Shown here: positions 7,662 to 10,348 of the stretch, piece after piece
Layout of the letters: every line of letters begins with the position of its first letter
Numbering within the stretch: position 1 is the stretch's first letter
NCBI GenBank assembly: GCA_003505715.1
Contig: DNXU01000165.1
Coordinates: 6,977 to 17,324 of the forward strand
Direction: 5' to 3'
Length of the DNA stretch: 10,348 nt
Source: Cyanobacteria bacterium UBA8803
Lineage (GTDB): Bacteria; Cyanobacteriota; Cyanobacteriia; Cyanobacteriales; Coleofasciculaceae
Notes under the pieces: model-generated
Told to the model about the DNA's origin: nothing
Seen by the model: the letters and a program-made list of their open reading frames with translations, nothing else
Databases searched by the model: none
Made by a program: the position numbers and the translations under genes

Positions 7662-7758
7662 TCCCATAAGCAGCTTCTGCTTCTAATACCGACGGTACTG
7701 GTTCACAACGAACATAAATCTGTAGACGATAGACAGCCCGATCGCATAATTCCCTAGG
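7636..7758 (-). pseudogene. Possible remnant of a protein-coding gene (41 open codons)
   Basis: On the minus strand, 41 codons between a TAG (7759-7761) and a TAA (7633-7635) read plausibly as protein, for example CDRAVYRLQIYVRCEPVP followed by SVLEAEAAYGNS. There is no ATG, GTG or TTG start in the open stretch and the upstream frame is broken by further stops, so it cannot be an intact gene. I do not recognise the family. It may be the decayed C-terminal end of a lost gene, or chance. Confidence 0.22.
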
Positions 7759-7781
7759 CTAAGAATAAAACTTTTGATAGA

Positions 7782-7808
7782 GATATCAGGATTTAGGTTT
7801 GGATATCA
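7782..7808. repeat. Paired GATATCA repeat upstream of the YidD-like gene
   Basis: GATATCA occurs at 7782-7788 and 7802-7808 as a direct repeat with a 20-base period, close to two helical turns; each copy contains the palindrome GATATC. It sits 33-59 bases before the ATG. This could be a paired operator, but no regulator is known and chance is possible. Confidence 0.25.
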
Positions 7809-7828
7809 TGTCAAACTAATTCATAGTC

Positions 7829-7834
7829 AGGAAA
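7829..7834 (+). promoter_or_regulatory. Ribosome binding site AGGAAA of the YidD-like gene
   Basis: AGGAAA lies 6 bases before the ATG at 7841, which supports that start for the small downstream gene and argues that this short reading frame is truly translated. Confidence 0.5.
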
Positions 7835-7840
7835 CTACAA

Positions 7841-8128
7841 ATGACGAGTATTTCTCTTGAACCCTTAACCCGCCAAATGGCCATAGATGCGATCGCTGCC
7901 TATCAAACTTATATCTCTCCCCGCAAAGGCTTTGCCTGTCCCCATCGAATTTTGCACAATGGCGAGTCTTGCTCAACTTATATTAAGGGACTGCTAGGTG
8001 AGGAAAGTTTGATGTCAGCAATTAAACTATCCCACCAGCGGTTCAAGGCTTGCGCTACTGCTAGCCAAACCCTAAAGGCGACATCAAGTTCGGGATGTAT
8101 TGTCGTCCCCTGTTGCCTGCCCATATAA
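7841..8128 (+). CDS. yidD: YidD-like membrane protein insertion efficiency factor
   Basis: A 95-aa protein resembling the YidD (DUF37) family, small membrane-associated factors that assist YidC/Sec insertion of inner-membrane proteins. Residues 15-27 (IDAIAAYQTYISP) match the family's amphipathic opening helix and YQ-x2-ISP signature. Cys33, then SCSTY (43-47) and Cys71 after HQRFKA correspond to the family's cysteines. The classic C-R-F-x-P-T-C-S spacing is not kept: about ten residues separate Cys33 from Cys44, a variant I associate with cyanobacteria. The C-terminus is also cysteine-rich (GCIVVPCCLPI, 85-95). Family members are often 70-85 aa, so the tail is slightly long. No hydrophobic transmembrane helix is obvious. 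A ribosome site supports the start. It converges on the next gene with only 9 bases between the stop codons. Confidence 0.68.
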   Translation: MTSISLEPLTRQMAIDAIAAYQTYISPRKGFACPHRILHNGESCSTYIKGLLGEESLMSAIKLSHQRFKACATASQTLKATSSSGCIVVPCCLPI

Positions 8129-8137
8129 CTGCAAGAT

Positions 8138-9235
8138 TCAAGAAAGTACTAACTGAGCCAAAGTTGCTGCCATGACTGCAATGGTTTGACCCGACACAGT
8201 AAAGACCAGCACTTCTCGATAGACTCGCTGTGCCGGATGGTGTTTATAATTCGCTCCACCGCTGGAAACGGTGACGGCAGCATGGGCACAGCGTCCGGCT
8301 AGGTTAATTGCCCAAGCTCTCAGTTGTAGCCTTTCTTCCCAAGACTGAGAGTTAGGGGGTAAAGCTTGGATAAAGGCAGACTCACACCGAGTCAATTCCT
8401 CGTTGAGGGAGTCAAACGCTAGCTGTATAAAACTCAGCTGTTTGGTTTTAGCAGCCGCTTCTAATATATCTAGTCCAGCTCTGGCACAACCTAAAGCAAA
8501 AAAACCGTGATTTAGTACGTTCTTCTTGTCATTCTCATGAATTGCTCCAGCTTTTCTGATAAAAAGTACCTGCTCTTCGGGTAAAAACCAATCGGTCAGA
8601 GTAGCTGATACTGTATTGGTTGATGTCATGGCGGCGAGTTCCATGGGGTCGCTAAAGGCGATCGCACCACCAGCTACTTGCCGTTTCTCTACAAAAGGCA
8701 CCATCCCGTAAACCTCCCGACCATCAGGGAGTACCGCACCCAAGATAAAATCTTCAAAGAAGCTAAAACCAGTTACCCAAGGTACTGTTCCCCTAACCTG
8801 ATACCCGCCTGCTACAGGAAGAGCTTGCACGGGCGGGTCACCTGAGCGACGTACTTGGGAAAAACCGATACCTACTAACACCTGACCTTGACCCATCCGG
8901 GGCAGATAGTACTGCTTTAATAACTGATTATCGCTACGAGCTAGCAATTCCCCAGCACTTTGGTGTTGAGTTTGCAGGAATGCCAGCGCCCCAGAATAGC
9001 GCGGAATCATTTGCTGGAAACGGCGATAGCTTACTTCCTCAATGTCAGTACCTCCCCAAATTAGGGGCACCTTGAGCGCCAGTAACGAGCGATCGCCCAT
9101 ACCTTTGATAGCATCTCTCAACGCCTCTGGATCGCTGTCAATAGCTGAGGCTACGGGGCCAACTGACTCTTTAAGATAAGACTCAGTTAGGTCTAATAGC
9201 ATTTGTGGGTTATCGCCCTCTTCAAATAGTTTCAT
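8138..9235 (-). CDS. Acyl-CoA dehydrogenase-fold flavoprotein
   Basis: Predicted cytosolic FAD or FMN enzyme of the acyl-CoA dehydrogenase superfamily, 365 aa from ATG 9235. The frame also opens at a TTG (9262; 374 aa), but that would overlap the divergent gene. From the ATG: N-terminal helical domain about 10-115 (ending LLKQYYLPRMGQGQ), middle beta domain about 120-235 with GFSQVRRSG and GGYQVRGTVPWVTGF (the usual GY-x-[LV]-x-G-x-x-W-x-T flavin-side loop), and C-terminal helical bundle with GCARAGLDILEAA, GGANY and YREVLVFTVSGQT (339-351). In short- and medium-chain dehydrogenases the last block normally reads close to IYEGT, with Glu as catalytic base. Here VSGQT replaces it, so the protein may be a flavin monooxygenase-like or otherwise altered member. 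IVD/LCAD-type enzymes place the base elsewhere, which is a caution. Substrate unknown. Confidence 0.85.
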   Translation of the reverse strand: MKLFEEGDNPQMLLDLTESYLKESVGPVASAIDSDPEALRDAIKGMGDRSLLALKVPLIWGGTDIEEVSYRRFQQMIPRYSGALAFLQTQHQSAGELLARSDNQLLKQYYLPRMGQGQVLVGIGFSQVRRSGDPPVQALPVAGGYQVRGTVPWVTGFSFFEDFILGAVLPDGREVYGMVPFVEKRQVAGGAIAFSDPMELAAMTSTNTVSATLTDWFLPEEQVLFIRKAGAIHENDKKNVLNHGFFALGCARAGLDILEAAAKTKQLSFIQLAFDSLNEELTRCESAFIQALPPNSQSWEERLQLRAWAINLAGRCAHAAVTVSSGGANYKHHPAQRVYREVLVFTVSGQTIAVMAATLAQLVLS

Positions 9236-9256
9236 CGTTAAGAAACAAATCTCAAC

Positions 9257-10132
9257 ATGCAAGATAGCAGCATCTTCGCACCAAAGCTAACTGCTGATGG
9301 TTCATTTACCTTCTTTTCAGAAGAAATAGGCGAATCCTTTCACAGTATTCAAGGTGCAAAAACGGAAGCCCAACTCAAATTTGTGGAACCATGCCACCTT
9401 ACCCAAAAAGCGCAGCAGCCAGTTCTGCGCTTGCTAGATGTCTGCTACGGACTAGGCTACAATACCGCAGCTGCCCTAGAAGCCATTTGGGCAACCAATC
9501 CCAACTGCCACGTCGAACTGGTAGCTCTGGAATTAGACCCAACTATTCCCAGAAGTGCGATCGCCCATAATTTACTCACAAGTTGGACTCCCCCAATTCC
9601 CGAACTCTTAGAAACTCTAGCTGCTTCTCTAGAGGTGAAAAGCGATCGCTGCCAAGCTCAACTTTACCTAGGTGACGCCAGAACCACTATCCAGCAAGTA
9701 CATCAAGCCGAATTCCGAGCCGATGCCATTTTTCTCGACCCCTTTTCTCCACCTCGTTGTCCTCAGTTGTGGACGGTGGAGTTTCTCCAACAATTAGCTA
9801 ACTGCTGTGCTAATAACGGCAGACTTGCGACTTACTCCTGTGCTGCTGCGATACGTGGTGCCCTCATTACAGTAGGATTTAAAATTGGGCCAACCCTACA
9901 AGTAGGAACTCGGCAACCGGGAACCATGGCTAGCTTTAACGCCGAAGATCTACCTCCCCTCTCGGTGCGATCGCTCGAACATTTGCAAACCCGTGCTGCT
10001 GTCCCTTACCGCGACCCCCAACTGCGCGATCCAGCTCCTGTCATTTTGCAACGACGGCAAATAGAGCAAAAAGCATCTCCCCTAGAACCTACTTCCCGTT
10101 GGCAAAAGCGGTGGTTTTTATCCAAACTCTAA
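9257..10132 (+). CDS. mnmD: MnmC/MnmD-type tRNA (mnm5s2U34) methyltransferase
   Basis: Predicted SAM-dependent methyltransferase of 291 aa that would methylate 5-aminomethyl-2-thiouridine at the tRNA wobble position. It corresponds to the DUF752 methyltransferase half of bifunctional MnmC; the FAD oxidase half is absent, as in stand-alone MnmD proteins. Evidence: the family opening FFSEEIGESFHSIQGAKTEA (19-38), SAM motif I LLDVCYGLGYN (59-69), acidic LELD (91-94), GDAR (139-142), and the signature LDPFSPPRCPQLW (160-172) followed by LATYSCAAAIRGAL and VGF, matching MnmC's D-x-F-x-P-x3-P-x-[LM]-W and the T-x2-A-x2-R-x2-L block. The C-terminal 60 residues are polar and poorly conserved-looking. 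Only 21 bases separate its ATG from that of the divergent flavoprotein gene, so its promoter must lie inside that gene. The ribosome site is weak (AAGAAA). Confidence 0.86.
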   Translation: MQDSSIFAPKLTADGSFTFFSEEIGESFHSIQGAKTEAQLKFVEPCHLTQKAQQPVLRLLDVCYGLGYNTAAALEAIWATNPNCHVELVALELDPTIPRSAIAHNLLTSWTPPIPELLETLAASLEVKSDRCQAQLYLGDARTTIQQVHQAEFRADAIFLDPFSPPRCPQLWTVEFLQQLANCCANNGRLATYSCAAAIRGALITVGFKIGPTLQVGTRQPGTMASFNAEDLPPLSVRSLEHLQTRAAVPYRDPQLRDPAPVILQRRQIEQKASPLEPTSRWQKRWFLSKL

Positions 10133-10170
10133 TAGTAACTTTTGGCATTTCTCAAGAAAGCCCTGAGATT

Positions 10171-10176
10171 TACAAT
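10171..10176 (+). promoter_or_regulatory. Candidate -10 element before the Uma2-family gene
   Basis: TACAAT matches TATAAT in 5 of 6 positions, 28 bases before the ATG. A TTGGCA at 10142-10147 is a good -35 sequence, but the 23-base spacing is too long for a standard promoter. Either the promoter is activator-dependent, or the gene is read through from the methyltransferase gene, as no terminator is visible in the 72-base gap. Confidence 0.25.
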
Positions 10177-10204
10177 AGATAATTGTTGGGAATCTAATAT
10201 CCCT

Positions 10205-10348
10205 ATGGTTTCACAGCCCGTTGACACAACCCTACCCAGCACCGCAGATTTGCCCTGCTCTGATGATACTCCTGTGGATAACGAGGATCAGAACTTACTG
10301 CCCAACCTACTACTATTTTCCCTAGCGCTTCTCTGGTCAGAACGTATG
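10205..10348 (+). CDS. Uma2 (DUF820) family putative endonuclease, N-terminal part
   Basis: The ATG opens a frame that stays open for 48 codons to the window edge, so the gene is cut off there. The visible residues DLPCSDDTPVDNEDQ followed by LLPNLLLFSLALLWSER match, from memory, the characteristic start of cyanobacterial Uma2 proteins: a [DE]LPCSD-x2-PVDNE-x-Q block, then a hydrophobic helix ending in W-x-[DE]-R. That family has a PD-(D/E)XK nuclease-like fold and occurs in many copies per cyanobacterial genome, with no settled function. The catalytic residues lie beyond the edge and cannot be checked. The leucine-rich stretch could be mistaken for a membrane segment. A frame on the same strand downstream of the methyltransferase could share its transcript. 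Confidence 0.7.
   Translation, partial: MVSQPVDTTLPSTADLPCSDDTPVDNEDQNLLPNLLLFSLALLWSERM

Larger units (their letters stand above)
78..9974. repeat. HIP1 palindromes (GCGATCGC), 13 copies across the window
   Basis: Full copies begin at 78, 3652, 4562, 4676, 4747, 5431, 7020, 7889, 8658, 9089, 9557, 9642 and 9967. All lie inside coding regions. HIP1 is a dispersed octamer strongly enriched in many cyanobacterial genomes, and this density identifies the host group. None occurs between 86 and 3651. Confidence 0.9.

Noticed and set aside
7668..7682. Hairpin AAGCAG-CTT-CTGCTT, a possible terminator or small RNA element.
   Set aside because: The stem is short with no T-run, and it falls where the minus strand reads as EAEAA-like codons, which explains the symmetry.
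10133..10204. Weak CTCA/TGAG symmetry after the methyltransferase gene as a terminator.
   Set aside because: A four-base stem with no T-run is not enough to support termination.

Overview
The window comes from a cyanobacterium. The octamer GCGATCGC (HIP1, the over-represented palindrome of many cyanobacterial genomes) occurs 13 times. The gene content also fits: giant WD40/STAND proteins, a cyanobacterial-type YidD variant, a stand-alone MnmC-like methyltransferase and the start of a Uma2 (DUF820) protein. I cannot name the genus.

Left side (positions 51-7354, minus strand): a two-gene unit. Transcription would run first through a 475-residue AAA-type P-loop ATPase and then, 41 bases further on, into a 1944-residue multidomain protein. 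The large protein has, in order, an uncharacterised N-terminal domain, about six TPR-like repeats, a STAND NTPase module with intact Walker A and B motifs, a winged-helix-like segment, a short charged helix, one transmembrane segment, and about 22 WD40 blades closed by a cysteine-containing tail. This is the layout of a prokaryotic NLR-like sensor: a repeat array for recognition joined to a nucleotide-driven oligomerisation switch. No known effector domain is recognisable. The N-terminal domain or the partner ATPase is therefore the best place to look for output activity, and this pair is the most interesting item in the window.

Middle (7355-7840): a 486-base gap with no convincing intact gene, between the ATPase start and a rightward gene. 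It holds a strong GC-rich hairpin, two A/T-rich dyads next to a perfect TATAAT on the minus strand, a good sigma70-type promoter on the plus strand, a short gene-like open stretch lacking a start, and a paired GATATCA repeat just before the next gene.

Right side (7841-10348): a small YidD-like protein (plus) ends 9 bases from the end of a leftward acyl-CoA dehydrogenase-fold flavoprotein (minus). That gene's ATG lies 21 bases from the divergent start of an MnmD-type tRNA methyltransferase (plus). The first 48 codons of a Uma2-family putative endonuclease (plus) run off the right edge. These four look like ordinary chromosomal genes and do not form an obvious pathway with the left-hand pair.
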